From Fidelibacterota bacterium (lineage in GTDB: Bacteria; Fidelibacterota; Marinisomatia; SCGC-AAA003-L08; D37C17), in contig SCKP01000003.1 of NCBI GenBank assembly GCA_004124405.1, positions 22,226-64,770 of the forward strand: a DNA stretch of 42,545 nt, written 5' to 3'. The position numbers and the translations under genes are program-made. Below are positions 19,383-28,302 of this stretch, piece by piece; within the stretch, counting starts at the first letter, position 1, and each line of letters starts with the position of its first letter. Under the pieces are notes generated by a model. That model did no database searches. It was not told where the DNA came from and saw nothing but the letters and a program-made list of their open reading frames with translations.

Positions 19383-19399
19383 TGTGAAACAATTTCACA
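19383..19399. promoter_or_regulatory. Perfect 7-bp palindrome upstream of nrnA (possible operator)
   Basis: The minus strand reads TGTGAAATTGTTTCACA, two perfect 7-base arms around a 3-base centre, in the 69-base gap between the UspA gene and nrnA. A TATTAT that could serve as a -10 lies just downstream at 19374-19379. No U-rich tail follows, which argues against a terminator. It resembles the CRP half-sites TGTGA/TCACA but with a 7-base spacer where 6 is usual. Its role is inferred only from position. Confidence 0.35.
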
Positions 19400-19419
19400 A
19401 TATTGCCAAATTAATCAAT

Positions 19420-19861
19420 TTATGGTACAACTAAAACGGGTACACTAGCGTGATTAACAATATAAGCTGCCGTACTTCCCAATAAAATTTTTGAAATTTT
19501 ACTTTTACTACTTTTGCCAAGTACAATTAAGTCTGCATCTAAATTCACAGCTTCTTCACAAATAATTTTATTTGGTTTACCTTTTTTTATTAAGAACTCA
19601 ACATTTATATCTTCAGCATGAAGTGAATGTATTATTCCCTTCATTTCATTTTTAGCGAGTATGGCTGTTTTTTTCAAATACAGCTTGAATAGCCTCAACA
19701 CTCACACGAAGCATTTCCATTTCTTCTTTCTCCATAAATTCATCATGAACATTTAAAATAATGATAGATGAATTAAATTGATGAGCTACCTGTACAGCTT
19801 TTGAAATAGCAGTATCATTTTCTTTACTTAAATCTGTTGCACATAATATTTTGCTAAACAT
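19420..19861 (-). pseudogene. UspA-family universal stress protein, interrupted by a frameshift
   Basis: Two overlapping frames encode the two halves of one UspA domain. The first (19861 to 19652) begins FSKILCATDLSKEN and carries the family core IIILNVHDE, then ends in SHTR and a stop. The second supplies KTAILAKNEMKGIIHSL ... DADLIVLGKSSKSKISKILLGSTAAYIVNHASVPVLVV, the usual C-terminal ATP-binding half with G-x2-S-x9-GS (the second Gly is Ser). The halves join at a run of seven A (plus-strand T run 19668-19674); removing one A restores a normal ~147-residue protein. This is either a true frameshift or a homopolymer sequencing error. A strong Shine-Dalgarno AAGGAG lies about 7 bases before the ATG at 19861, so the gene looks recently functional. 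nhaD-like gene upstream, nrnA downstream. Confidence 0.8.
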
Positions 19862-19871
19862 ATTTTTCTCC

Positions 19872-21290
19872 TTAAATCATTGTGAAACTTACAATTATAA
19901 ATACGGGAATCAATATAAGAATTGACCAGAACATATATCCGAAAAAACTTGGCATTGTAATATCATTTTCTTCAGCAATAGATTTTACCATGAAATTGGG
20001 TGCATTACCTATATACGTCATGGCCCCCATAAATACGGCTCCTAAAGATATAGCCATTAACGTATCGGGAATCCCGTACATGAGATAATCTGCAATTTCC
20101 ATGTTTTCCGGTGCGGATGAACCGGCAATATTAAAAAATACAAGGTAGGTAGGTGCATTATCTAAAAAACTGGATAGTAAACCTGTGAGCCAGAAATACA
20201 TAGTATTAACGGGATTGCCAGCAGTATCAGTTACCAGATTAATAATAACACCCATCACTCCCTTTTGCCCTGCGCGAAGAATAGCAATCGCAGGGATAAT
20301 TGTAATAAATATTCCCGCAAAAAGTTTTGCTACCTCTAAAATTGGAAACCAGGTAAATCCATTTTGGTTGCGTATATTCAAATCTGTAAATCTCCAACTT
20401 ATAAGGGTAAGCAAAACCAATGAAATATCCCGCATAATATTGGGTATTGTCAGATGAATTCCATGTATGGAAATATCACTGATTTCTGGTTTCCAAAATC
20501 CACTCATAAGCACTGAAAGGATCACCCCCACTAAAAGTATGAAATTCCCCTTGCCATCAATACTTAAGGGTTCTTTATATTGGTCTTCATTTACGGAATG
20601 ATTCTCTATTTTGTAATAATAGCTATCTAATAAAAAGTAAGCAATTAATAAAATAAACGAAGTTACCAACATGGGTACAAATAAGGCCTTAGTGGTCCAA
20701 AAGAAGTTGATACCATGTAAAAATCCCAAAAATAACGGTGGGTCACCCAAAGGGGTTAATGAACCTCCAATATTTGCAACGAGGAAAATAAAAAAGAATA
20801 TGGTATGAATTTTATTTTTACGAGTTTTATTCGCTCTCAAAATTGGACGGATAAGCAACATGGCTGCACCGGTAGTTCCCATCCAGGATGCCAGAGCTGT
20901 ACCAATTAACAAAATTAGCGTATTTACCTTTGGAGTCCCAGCTAAATATCCCTTTAAGCGAATCCCTCCTGAAATTGTAAAGAGTGCTAATAAAAGAATG
21001 ATAAAGGGTATATATTCTAATAGAATAACGTGCAGAAACTGATAGAGCGTTTCATCGAAACCTCTCCAGATTATAAAAGGGAGCAGAAAGGATATTGCCC
21101 AGAATGCAGAAATTTTACCAAAATTTCTATGCCAGAATATTGGCGCAACCAGAGGTACAATTGCAATTGACATCAATATTCCAATAAACGGTACTATGGA
21201 AAATAGTGGCAATTCTTCACCAAGGCTTCCTTCGGTCGCAAAGATTGAACTGAAAAGTATGCAAATAAATAATATATATTTAAGTTTCAT
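19872..21290 (-). CDS. Sodium:proton antiporter, NhaD-like (ion transporter superfamily)
   Basis: This 472-residue polytopic membrane protein starts with a signal-like hydrophobic segment (LKYILFICILFSSIFATEG) and has about 11-12 further helices. The conserved NIGGSLTPLGDPPLFLGFLHG loop at about 175-195 and the later SSFLDNAPTYLVFFN and YIGNAPNFMVKSIAEE loops are hallmarks of the NhaD/citrate-transporter group. By family it exchanges Na+ for H+; arsenite or organic-anion transport are alternatives within the superfamily. Sitting next to the Na+-pumping NQR genes, a sodium-cycling role is plausible (inference). Start ATG 21290. The region just upstream holds the oppositely oriented nqrM-like gene, so its promoter must lie inside or near that gene. 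Confidence 0.82.
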   Translation of the reverse strand: MKLKYILFICILFSSIFATEGSLGEELPLFSIVPFIGILMSIAIVPLVAPIFWHRNFGKISAFWAISFLLPFIIWRGFDETLYQFLHVILLEYIPFIILLLALFTISGGIRLKGYLAGTPKVNTLILLIGTALASWMGTTGAAMLLIRPILRANKTRKNKIHTIFFFIFLVANIGGSLTPLGDPPLFLGFLHGINFFWTTKALFVPMLVTSFILLIAYFLLDSYYYKIENHSVNEDQYKEPLSIDGKGNFILLVGVILSVLMSGFWKPEISDISIHGIHLTIPNIMRDISLVLLTLISWRFTDLNIRNQNGFTWFPILEVAKLFAGIFITIIPAIAILRAGQKGVMGVIINLVTDTAGNPVNTMYFWLTGLLSSFLDNAPTYLVFFNIAGSSAPENMEIADYLMYGIPDTLMAISLGAVFMGAMTYIGNAPNFMVKSIAEENDITMPSFFGYMFWSILILIPVFIIVSFTMI

Positions 21291-21357
21291 TTATAAATTA
21301 ATTCCGATTATTTGATGCAATTTTTCTGTTAATATTGAGTTAAATTTACTCATATTT

Positions 21358-21540
21358 ATGGTAACTATATTTCTAACAATTCTTGTATTTGCAATTATAA
21401 TATTTTTATTAAGCATTGGCATAATCTTTTCTAATAAAATTCTCAGAGGATCTTGTGGGGAATCCTGTGATTGCACGATTACTAAGAAAATCAAATGTCA
21501 GTTCAGTCATATAAACTCCATTTCTCATATTAATAATTAA
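21358..21540 (+). CDS. nqrM: NqrM-like (DUF539) Na+-NQR maturation protein, very short
   Basis: This 60-residue frame has one N-terminal membrane helix (about 3-24, VTIFLTILVFAIIIFLLSIG) followed by IFSNKILRGSCGESCDC and a last Cys at 47. Cysteines are at 33, 37, 39 and 47. This fits NqrM, a one-helix protein with a GSCGG plus clustered-Cys motif needed to insert iron into the NqrD/NqrE site. The NqrM tail in proteobacteria has a longer loop between GSCGG and CDC, which is nearly absent here. The ATG 21358 is the first start after an in-frame TGA. Uniquely for this block it is on the plus strand, and its stop overlaps the apbE stop tail-to-tail by 11 nt. Context (nqrA-F, apbE) supports the call; the small size is the main caution. 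Confidence 0.75.
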   Translation: MVTIFLTILVFAIIIFLLSIGIIFSNKILRGSCGESCDCTITKKIKCQFSHINSISHINN

Positions 21541-22534
21541 ATCCACGACTCTTCCCTGTAAGATATTCCCCAGTATCTGATTTTTTCACTAATAAACACT
21601 CTACATTTGACAGAGTGTTTATCCACCTTAACCCATCTTCAAATCCTTTAACCATCACTGCTGTTGCGATGGCATCTGCACTGGCACAATCTGGGGCTAC
21701 TATAGTAGCACTAACCAAATCATGCTGAATAGGGTATCCCGTTTTCGGATTTATAATATGCGAATAGTCAATATTTCTCAGGGTGAAATAGTTATTATAA
21801 CTTCCAGACGTTGCTACGGCTGCATCTGTAATGTGTATTGAAGCATATAATTCTGATGCAATATTTCCTGGCGCCAAAACACCTACAGTCCATTTTGAAT
21901 TAAAATTATTTAGTCCAGAAACTATTATCTCACCACCAATTTCAACCATATAATTTTCAAATCCCTGATTGTCCAAAAATAATGCTACTTGATCAACTCC
22001 CCATCCTTTCCCAATAGCACTGAAATCTATTTGAGTATGCTGATTTATTTTCCGCAAAGAATCATTTGAAAATTCTAATTGTTTAATTCCTGAAATATTC
22101 AATAGCTCCTGTATTTTCTTTTGAGAAGGAATTTGAGAAATTGTAAAATCAGGTCCAAATCCCCATAGTTTAACTAAAGGTAGTACAGTAATATCAAAAC
22201 TTCCCTCAGAACTTATAGAGATATTTACAGCCTTTTCGTACAGATCAGAAAATTCAGGAGAAATTTTGATTGGCATTGTGCTCCAATTGTCATTAAATCG
22301 TGTTAATTCGCTGGTTTCAATATAGGTAGAGAATATTTTATTCACTTGAGTTAATAATGAATCAACTCTCTTTTGTAAAAGAATAGCGTCTACCTTATTT
22401 TTTGAGGGAGTAATGATCGTAATTTGATAAGTTGTCCCCATGGTTTCACCTGATAGCTGGATGGGTTGATTTTTACCACAGTTGAGAGTGAATACAAATA
22501 ATAATAGGGGTATTATTTTAATTAGAGTTGGCAC
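21530..22534 (-). CDS. apbE: FAD:protein FMN transferase (ApbE), lipoprotein
   Basis: ApbE attaches FMN through phosphodiester bonds to Thr in NqrB and NqrC, using FAD. The 334-residue protein starts with a lipoprotein signal (IPLLLFVFTLNC, lipid-anchoring Cys19), so it should act at the outer face of the inner membrane. Family blocks follow: GETMGTTYQITI, STYIETSELTRFN, the FAD-binding DFSAIGKGWGVDQVA, YMVEIGGEIIVSG and the C-terminal YSHIINPKTGYPI with DCASADAIATAVMVKG. The start is GTG at 22534; no earlier ATG or GTG in frame fits. It lies 32 bases after nqrF at the end of the nqr operon, exactly where its substrates are encoded. Confidence 0.94.
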   Translation of the reverse strand: MPTLIKIIPLLLFVFTLNCGKNQPIQLSGETMGTTYQITIITPSKNKVDAILLQKRVDSLLTQVNKIFSTYIETSELTRFNDNWSTMPIKISPEFSDLYEKAVNISISSEGSFDITVLPLVKLWGFGPDFTISQIPSQKKIQELLNISGIKQLEFSNDSLRKINQHTQIDFSAIGKGWGVDQVALFLDNQGFENYMVEIGGEIIVSGLNNFNSKWTVGVLAPGNIASELYASIHITDAAVATSGSYNNYFTLRNIDYSHIINPKTGYPIQHDLVSATIVAPDCASADAIATAVMVKGFEDGLRWINTLSNVECLLVKKSDTGEYLTGKSRGFNY

Positions 22535-22566
22535 AGAAAATTAAAAGGAATTATGTAAACTATAAT

Positions 22567-23790
22567 TTAAAACTTATCGAATGCTATCATTTCGGGTTCA
22601 ACCCCTAAATTGTATAACATATTTTCAGCTGCATCTATCATCATTGGCGGACCACACATATAATATTCAATTTCTGTAGAATCTTCATGATCATCCAAAT
22701 AATTATCGAGAATAACCTGGTGAATAAAGCCTTTATATCCCTCCCAATTATCTCCAGGCATCGGATCAGACAAAGCAACATTGTAAGAGAAGTTGGGATA
22801 TTTCTCTTGCATTGCCTTAAAGTCATCATCATAAAACATTTCTCTTTTGGAACGGGCACCATACCAAAAACTGACTTTTCTACCCGTTTCCAGGGTATGA
22901 AACAGATGGAATAGATGTGAGCGCAGGGGAGCCATCCCCGCACCACCGCCAATATAAACCATTTCCCTAGCTGATTCTTTTATAAAAAATTCTCCGTAGG
23001 GACCAGAAATGGTTACCTTATCTCCAGCCTTTAAATTGAACATATATGAGGACGCTATTCCAGGTGGAACATCATTCCATAAAGCAGGTGGTGGAGTTGC
23101 AATTCGAACATTCAGCATAATAAAATTGCCTTCCGCAGGATGATTGGCCATTGAATATGCTCTGAATTGAGGTTCGGAATTGGTGCATTTTAAATTCCAA
23201 ATATTAAATTTATCCCAGTCTTCATGATATTCATCTTCAATTTCAAATTCTTTAAAATCTAATTTATATTCAGGAATGTCAATCTGAATAAATCCACCAG
23301 CTTGGAAATTGAGATTTTCTCCAGAGGGAAGTTTCAGCACTAATTCTTTAATAAATGTAGCTACATTCTCATTAGATTTCACAGTACATTCCCACTTCTG
23401 AATACTGAATATTTCATCAGGAACGGTGATTTCCATGTCTTCACGTACTTTAACTTGGCAGGCCAAGCGCCAATCATCTTTTGCATCTCTTCTTGATATA
23501 TGATTTAACTCGGTGGGTAAGATTTGACCTCCGCCAGAATGCACCTGGCATATACATTGTGCACATGTTCCGCCGCCGCCGCAGGCAGAGGGGATAAAGA
23601 TGCCTTCAGCTGATAATGCGTTTAATAGAGTCCCTCCAGGGTTCACCATTGGGGACTTATCATCCTTCTGATTAATCAATATTTTCACCTCGCCATGGGG
23701 TAATAATTTTGATTCCGCAAATGTGAGTACTAACACCATTAGAAGAATGATGGATGTAAAAACAATTACACTGGTTAAAGTTATAAGCAT
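22567..23790 (-). CDS. nqrF: Na+-NQR subunit F (NADH- and quinone-linked flavoprotein)
   Basis: NqrF oxidises NADH and passes electrons to the 2Fe-2S cluster and onward in the sodium pump. Residues 4-24 form the membrane anchor. The ferredoxin-like domain carries cluster cysteines at 70, 76, 79 and 111 ([12 protein letters not shown] ... LACQVKV). The FAD-binding [12 protein letters not shown] and the NADH-binding [19 protein letters not shown] and [17 protein letters not shown] blocks follow, ending in the normal YYMCGPPMM and FDKF tail. The 407-residue length is standard. Start ATG 23790, 10 bases after the nqrE stop; apbE follows 32 bases downstream. Confidence 0.97.
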   Translation of the reverse strand: MLITLTSVIVFTSIILLMVLVLTFAESKLLPHGEVKILINQKDDKSPMVNPGGTLLNALSAEGIFIPSACGGGGTCAQCICQVHSGGGQILPTELNHISRRDAKDDWRLACQVKVREDMEITVPDEIFSIQKWECTVKSNENVATFIKELVLKLPSGENLNFQAGGFIQIDIPEYKLDFKEFEIEDEYHEDWDKFNIWNLKCTNSEPQFRAYSMANHPAEGNFIMLNVRIATPPPALWNDVPPGIASSYMFNLKAGDKVTISGPYGEFFIKESAREMVYIGGGAGMAPLRSHLFHLFHTLETGRKVSFWYGARSKREMFYDDDFKAMQEKYPNFSYNVALSDPMPGDNWEGYKGFIHQVILDNYLDDHEDSTEIEYYMCGPPMMIDAAENMLYNLGVEPEMIAFDKF

Positions 23791-23800
23791 AAAAGTTTGT

Positions 23801-24427
23801 TTATAGATTGATTCCTGAAAAGGCTAAATAGGCCATTGAAAGCAGCCCCGTTAGAATCATGGTTATTCCCAGGCCTTTTAATCCGTCTGGGATATTGGAA
23901 TATTTTAGTTTAAATCTAATGGCTGCCATTGAAATAATTGCCAATGCAAATCCCGCTCCGGAACTTACACCAAAAACAGCCGATTCACCAAAATCATATC
24001 CACGTTCACTCATAAATAATGAGGCGCCAAGAATCGAACAATTCACAGCAATAAGCGGTAAAAATATTCCCAATGAATTATACAATGCAGGACTGAACTT
24101 ATCCAAAAGCATTTCTACCAATTGAACCATGGCAGCTATGGTAGCAATAAAAGTGATAAATGAAAGAAAACTAAGATCAACCATCGCTAAAGAAGGGACT
24201 CCAACCCACGACAGGGCGCCTTCATTAAGAAAAAATTCTTTTATTAAATAATTGAGAGGAACAGTAATGCCATTTACAAAGATAACTGCAAATCCAAGGC
24301 CAATTGATGCTTCGATCTTTTTTGAAATTGCCAGAAACGAACACATCCCCAGGAAATAAGAAAGCAGGATATTCTCAATAAATATTGCCTTAGTTGCTAA
24401 ACTTAAATAATGTTCAAGTAATTCCAT
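23801..24427 (-). CDS. nqrE: Na+-NQR subunit E
   Basis: NqrE is a six-helix membrane subunit that, with NqrD, holds an iron centre and forms part of the sodium path. The sequence shows [20 protein letters not shown] near the start with the conserved Cys, and [15 protein letters not shown] in the second half with the matching Cys: the pseudo-symmetric Cys pair of the NqrD/E and RnfA/E family. I choose ATG 24427 ([16 protein letters not shown]), which fits the family and lies one base past the nqrD stop; the longer frame begins at a TTG at 24439 inside nqrD. That gives 208 residues, slightly longer than the common 198. Confidence 0.95.
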   Translation of the reverse strand: MELLEHYLSLATKAIFIENILLSYFLGMCSFLAISKKIEASIGLGFAVIFVNGITVPLNYLIKEFFLNEGALSWVGVPSLAMVDLSFLSFITFIATIAAMVQLVEMLLDKFSPALYNSLGIFLPLIAVNCSILGASLFMSERGYDFGESAVFGVSSGAGFALAIISMAAIRFKLKYSNIPDGLKGLGITMILTGLLSMAYLAFSGINL

Positions 24428-24428
24428 A

Positions 24429-25055
24429 TCAATTCTCAATATAATGGGTATATGTTCTTTGTACCCATATAATCAGTCCCAAAATGATAAATGCTCCCGG
24501 AGCAAGTAACATCAGACCATTATTCACATACCACCCCCCATTTTCTAAATAGATGGAAGCAGGCATTACAGCATAATTAAACAAAGTCCCACTACCTAAT
24601 AATTCCCTGAATGTTGCAACAATAATGAGTACTGAACCATACCCTATTGCATTGCCCAATCCATCATACATAGCATCCTTATAATTATTTTGCATGGCAA
24701 AAGCTTCGGCTCTACCCATAATTATGCAATTGGTAATAATTAATCCCACAAAAACGGATAACTGTTTACTTATATCGTATAAATATGCTTTCAATATTTC
24801 ATCAATAAGTATCACCAATGAAGCAATAACCGTAAGCTGAACAATAATTCTAATTTTCCCGGGGATACCCTTTCTCAAAAGTGAAATAATTACATTTGAG
24901 CATACCAAAACAAAAGCCAATGCTAATGACATTACCACAGCCTGCTCCATTTTCACCGTTATAGCAAGCGCTGAACAAATACCTAATATTTGTTTAGTAA
25001 TTGGGTTGTTATCAACCATTGGATCAGAAATAATTGCTTTGGCTTTCTTATCCAT
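24429..25055 (-). CDS. nqrD: Na+-NQR subunit D
   Basis: NqrD is the partner of NqrE in the membrane core. The 208-residue, six-helix protein has [24 protein letters not shown] near the N-terminus and [19 protein letters not shown] in the middle, supplying the two cysteines of the family. [25 protein letters not shown] is the typical long loop and fifth helix. The start ATG at 25055 shares its A with the nqrC stop (TGATG), implying coupled translation. nqrE follows after one base. Confidence 0.96.
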   Translation of the reverse strand: MDKKAKAIISDPMVDNNPITKQILGICSALAITVKMEQAVVMSLALAFVLVCSNVIISLLRKGIPGKIRIIVQLTVIASLVILIDEILKAYLYDISKQLSVFVGLIITNCIIMGRAEAFAMQNNYKDAMYDGLGNAIGYGSVLIIVATFRELLGSGTLFNYAVMPASIYLENGGWYVNNGLMLLAPGAFIILGLIIWVQRTYTHYIEN

Positions 25056-25789
25056 CAGTTTGTCCTATTATTTTTCATATATGGTTCATATCTCAGCAAA
25101 TCTCTTTTCAAAAAATCAGAAACACCTTTGGAAGTGATAGTTGCACCGCTGATACCATCTACTCCATGATTTAGACCATCGCCAGATAATACATCATTAG
25201 CCTTTCCTTTAACCACTTTAATAGAGACCATCTTGCCTGATTTATCAATTATTTGCTTACCAACAAAATTGTTTTGAAACCATTTCTTTTCTACCTCTCC
25301 CCCTAATCCTGGAGTTTCACCATGCTTATAAAATGTTATCCCCATTACCGTATTTAAATCCTTTTCGAGGGCAAAATAGCCATATAAAGTGCTCCATAAT
25401 CCTTTACCTGAAATTGGAATAATAAATGCTTCAGGTTTTGAGGATTTGTAGGCAGGCAGATATTCAACATTATCTATAAAATAATTTAGCTGTCCAGTTG
25501 ATTTATTTTGTACGGATTCCATATTTTCAGAGGCAATATTGGCAGCAATATCCCCATTGAGCTTAAGAATAACATTGCGGATGTTACTTTTATACTCCTC
25601 CATTATTGCATCAGCATTCATTAGAGTCACATCCTTGCCAATACATTTTAAAATATTCTTCTTTCTATCGAGCTCCACATTGAATTCTTGAAGTTCTTTT
25701 AATTGCGTAGATGCCAATGCCAGTAGCAAACTAGCTACAATGGTTATGATGCCGATAAATTTAAAAGTGTAAAAATTACTATGCTGCAA
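25055..25789 (-). CDS. nqrC: Na+-NQR subunit C (covalent FMN)
   Basis: NqrC carries FMN bound to Thr by a phosphodiester bond; the target motif is [13 protein letters not shown] with Thr217 as the expected attachment site. The N-terminus has one membrane helix (about 9-28). The FMN-binding domain contains [17 protein letters not shown] and [19 protein letters not shown], both family hallmarks. Length is 244 residues. The start appears to be TTG at 25789, overlapping nqrB by 11 nt: no ATG or GTG occurs before the membrane helix and no clear ribosome site is seen, so expression may depend on coupling. apbE at the end of the operon encodes the flavin transferase. Confidence 0.93.
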   Translation of the reverse strand: MQHSNFYTFKFIGIITIVASLLLALASTQLKELQEFNVELDRKKNILKCIGKDVTLMNADAIMEEYKSNIRNVILKLNGDIAANIASENMESVQNKSTGQLNYFIDNVEYLPAYKSSKPEAFIIPISGKGLWSTLYGYFALEKDLNTVMGITFYKHGETPGLGGEVEKKWFQNNFVGKQIIDKSGKMVSIKVVKGKANDVLSGDGLNHGVDGISGATITSKGVSDFLKRDLLRYEPYMKNNRTN

Positions 25790-26930
25790 ATCGTTTCAAC
25801 CGTTGTTTAATATGAGATTTCATGACAAAATAATCTATGAGGGGTGAAAATGCATTTGCAAATAAAATCGCCAACATCATTCCCTCAGGATAGGCAGGAT
25901 TTATGGCTCTGATAATAACACACATAAATCCGATTAGTAAACCATAAATCCAGCGGCCCCGGTCTGTTTGGGCGGCAGAGACAGGATCTGTTGCCATGAA
26001 GACCAGTCCGAAAGCAAAACCTCCCATGACCAGGTGAAATTCAGCCGGAAGAAATAACATGGGATTTGAACTGGCTACTGCTTCACCTAAAACATTGGTG
26101 AGTTTAGCTGTTAACACCATGCCCAATAATGTCCCAGCCATTATCCGCCAGTTACCAATCCGGGTGATGAGTAAAAATGCAGCGCCTATTAAAATTGCCA
26201 GGGTGGAAGTTTCCCCAATAGAACCGGGAATAAATCCATAGAACATATCCCACCAATTAAATTGATTTCCTAATAATTCTAATGCCTGGCTGCCCTGTTG
26301 TGAAGATGCTTGCAGTAAGGGTGTGGCCTGTGAAATTCCGTCAACCGTCCAAACTCTGTCCCCTGAAATTGCTCCGGGATAAGCAAAAAAAATGAATGCC
26401 CGTGCCACCAGAGCGGGATTGAATATATTATAGCCTGTCCCCCCAAATATTTCTTTGCCGATAACAACGCCGAACGTAGTGGCAAGGGCTACCATCCATA
26501 ATGGAATTGTGGGGGGCATGATTAAAGGAATCAGCATCCCCGTTACGAGGAACCCTTCATTAATCTCATGTTTTCTAACAACCGCAAAAATCATTTCCCA
26601 GAACCCGCCAACAGTATAGGATACCAATATTATTGGCAATACTATTTTCAATCCTACCAAGAAATTATCCCTCAATTCGCCATTTGGATTCATTTGATAG
26701 CCCACATTGAAAATACCAAATAATAATGCTGGGAGCATGGCAATCACCACAAATGACATCACTCGTTTTAAGTCTACAGCATCACGAATATGCGGTCCAT
26801 TTTTGGTTTTGTCTGCTGGTGTAAACAGAAATGTATCTGCCATTTCATAGAGAGGATAAAATTTGGCATATTTCCCATTACCTATAAAATTGGGCTCAAC
26901 TTTATCTAATAAATTGCGGAGGAATTTCAT
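25779..26930 (-). CDS. nqrB: Na+-NQR subunit B (covalent FMN, riboflavin site)
   Basis: NqrB is the large membrane subunit that couples electron flow to Na+ transfer and binds ubiquinone. It has about ten helices, plus GTGYNIFNPALVARAFIFF and MATDPVSAAQTDRGRW. The flavinylation segment is GSIGETSTLAILIG, with Thr243 (counting from ATG 26930) at the position of the FMN-linked Thr of Vibrio NqrB. I choose ATG 26930 (MKFLRNLLDKVEPNF), which matches the usual start and has an AGGA about 5 bases upstream; the frame could extend to 26951 but only into nqrA. That gives 383 residues. A proline- and glycine-rich loop near 185-220 is typical. Confidence 0.96.
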   Translation of the reverse strand: MKFLRNLLDKVEPNFIGNGKYAKFYPLYEMADTFLFTPADKTKNGPHIRDAVDLKRVMSFVVIAMLPALLFGIFNVGYQMNPNGELRDNFLVGLKIVLPIILVSYTVGGFWEMIFAVVRKHEINEGFLVTGMLIPLIMPPTIPLWMVALATTFGVVIGKEIFGGTGYNIFNPALVARAFIFFAYPGAISGDRVWTVDGISQATPLLQASSQQGSQALELLGNQFNWWDMFYGFIPGSIGETSTLAILIGAAFLLITRIGNWRIMAGTLLGMVLTAKLTNVLGEAVASSNPMLFLPAEFHLVMGGFAFGLVFMATDPVSAAQTDRGRWIYGLLIGFMCVIIRAINPAYPEGMMLAILFANAFSPLIDYFVMKSHIKQRLKRFAA

Positions 26931-26931
26931 T

Positions 26932-28290
26932 TTATCCTTCTGCCTCTGCAAAATCTAAACCATCCTGGATAATTCCAGTAATATCCATTTTTGAAGCATC
27001 CGAAAAAGAGCATAATGCAAAATCCTCAGGATCACATTCATAAATTCCCAATTGCTCCATGGTTTCAATATCATTAGCAATAATGGATTTTATTAACATA
27101 GTGGGAAGAATATTTAAGGGCATCACTTTTTCAATAGCGCCGATGGGTAAAATTGCCCGTTTGCTGCCATTCATAGAAGTGGTGAATACTTGCTCTCTTT
27201 TGGGCAATATTTTAGATAGAAATGTATTGGAAAGAGAATACTTACTAAAACCGGGAGAAATCCACCCCATGAACACTCTTTTCGGCATATTTGGAATTAC
27301 CGTTATGGATTCATGGTAAAACCCTATAGCATTATCCATATTTGAAATAGACCCCGTAAGCACATCTCCGGATATAATACGAGCGCCTGCTTCCAAATTA
27401 TTATTGGAAAGAATCTGCGAAATTATTGTCCCACGATTCACGGTATAGTGTTGTTTTTCCGAGACAGCGCTACCGGCAACCGTTATAATTTTTTTATAAT
27501 CCACTTTACCTGTTAAAAATAATTTTCCAATTGATATTACATCCTGAAGAGAAATATACCAAATGGAATCATCTTTATTTTTAATGGGGTCAATATGAGC
27601 TACATGCACTCCCACGTTACCAGCAGGATGTGGCCCAGAATACGTGTGCCGCTGCACATTGCTTAATTCTACTAATTTGGAATTAGAAATATTTTTAGGG
27701 CTCACCAAATTGATAGCGCCATTGGTCAATGATTGAAGTACATCTATCCCCGCTTGCATAATATCAAGTGGAGTTTGTTCAAGCACTATTTCTACGTCAA
27801 CTGCAAACGACGCTGTGGACATAGTAGAAATAAAAATGGACTTGGGAGGTTTACCAGGTTCAGCAATTTTGGAAAATGGTCGGCGCCTTATAGTCGGCCA
27901 TAGGCCAGATGAACATAAAATAGAAATTATCTTTTCCGCGGCTAACCCTGATAATTCATCTGGAGCGAATGATTCAAATGTGATTTCCTCTGCATTATCA
28001 TCAACAGCAATTTCTACTATTTCAATCCGCCTTCTTTCACCAAAGACAATGTTTTCTACCCTGCCACCGGCAGATGAGGTGAACATGATTTCAGGGTGGT
28101 TTTTATCGAAAAATATGGGAGAACCCTTTTTGACACTATCGCCCTCTTGCACCAACAATTTTGGTTTAACACCGGGGAATTCCACCGGATGGAGCCTCAC
28201 AATGGTGCCATGATTAATAGCGCCTAATTGCTTGGCCGGTTTCCCAACTAATTTTAAATCATGTCCCTTTTTGATGCGGATATCTGCCAT
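26932..28290 (-). CDS. nqrA: Na+-NQR subunit A
   Basis: NqrA is the soluble cytoplasmic subunit of the sodium pump, related to RnfC but without its ferredoxin clusters. The protein starts DIRIKKGHDLKLVGKPA and contains VKPKLLVQEGDSVKKGSPIFFDK, a lipoyl-like half-barrel, then TSSAGGRVENIVFGERRRIEIVEI and the HPAGNVGVHVAHIDPI loop. The C-terminal domain keeps GFYHESITVIP and ends with ECDPEDFALCSFSDASKMDITGIIQDGLDF. The 452-residue length is standard. It opens the nqrABCDEF-apbE run; the thioesterase gene ends 12 bases upstream, so the promoter may lie further up. Confidence 0.96.
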   Translation of the reverse strand: MADIRIKKGHDLKLVGKPAKQLGAINHGTIVRLHPVEFPGVKPKLLVQEGDSVKKGSPIFFDKNHPEIMFTSSAGGRVENIVFGERRRIEIVEIAVDDNAEEITFESFAPDELSGLAAEKIISILCSSGLWPTIRRRPFSKIAEPGKPPKSIFISTMSTASFAVDVEIVLEQTPLDIMQAGIDVLQSLTNGAINLVSPKNISNSKLVELSNVQRHTYSGPHPAGNVGVHVAHIDPIKNKDDSIWYISLQDVISIGKLFLTGKVDYKKIITVAGSAVSEKQHYTVNRGTIISQILSNNNLEAGARIISGDVLTGSISNMDNAIGFYHESITVIPNMPKRVFMGWISPGFSKYSLSNTFLSKILPKREQVFTTSMNGSKRAILPIGAIEKVMPLNILPTMLIKSIIANDIETMEQLGIYECDPEDFALCSFSDASKMDITGIIQDGLDFAEAEG

Positions 28291-28302
28291 AGCCCTCAGC
28301 TA

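Noticed and set aside
19383-19399. CRP-type binding site upstream of nrnA
   Set aside because: The half-sites TGTGA and TCACA are present but separated by 7 bases and not 6, and no CRP homologue is known here; kept only as a generic palindrome.
19652-19701. Classical -1 slippery heptamer A-AAA-AAC in the UspA gene as programmed frameshifting
   Set aside because: The heptamer is in the right phase for a -1 shift, but the downstream half is in the +1 frame, so a -1 slip would not join the halves.
21291-21494. Minus-strand 67-residue frame between the antiporter and apbE
   Set aside because: It is antisense to the nqrM-like gene, has no recognisable family pattern and no good ribosome site; the plus-strand frame has the cysteine and membrane pattern of a real protein.
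22641-22952. Minus-strand 103-residue frame inside nqrF
   Set aside because: Alternate frame fully within a strongly conserved nqrF coding region.
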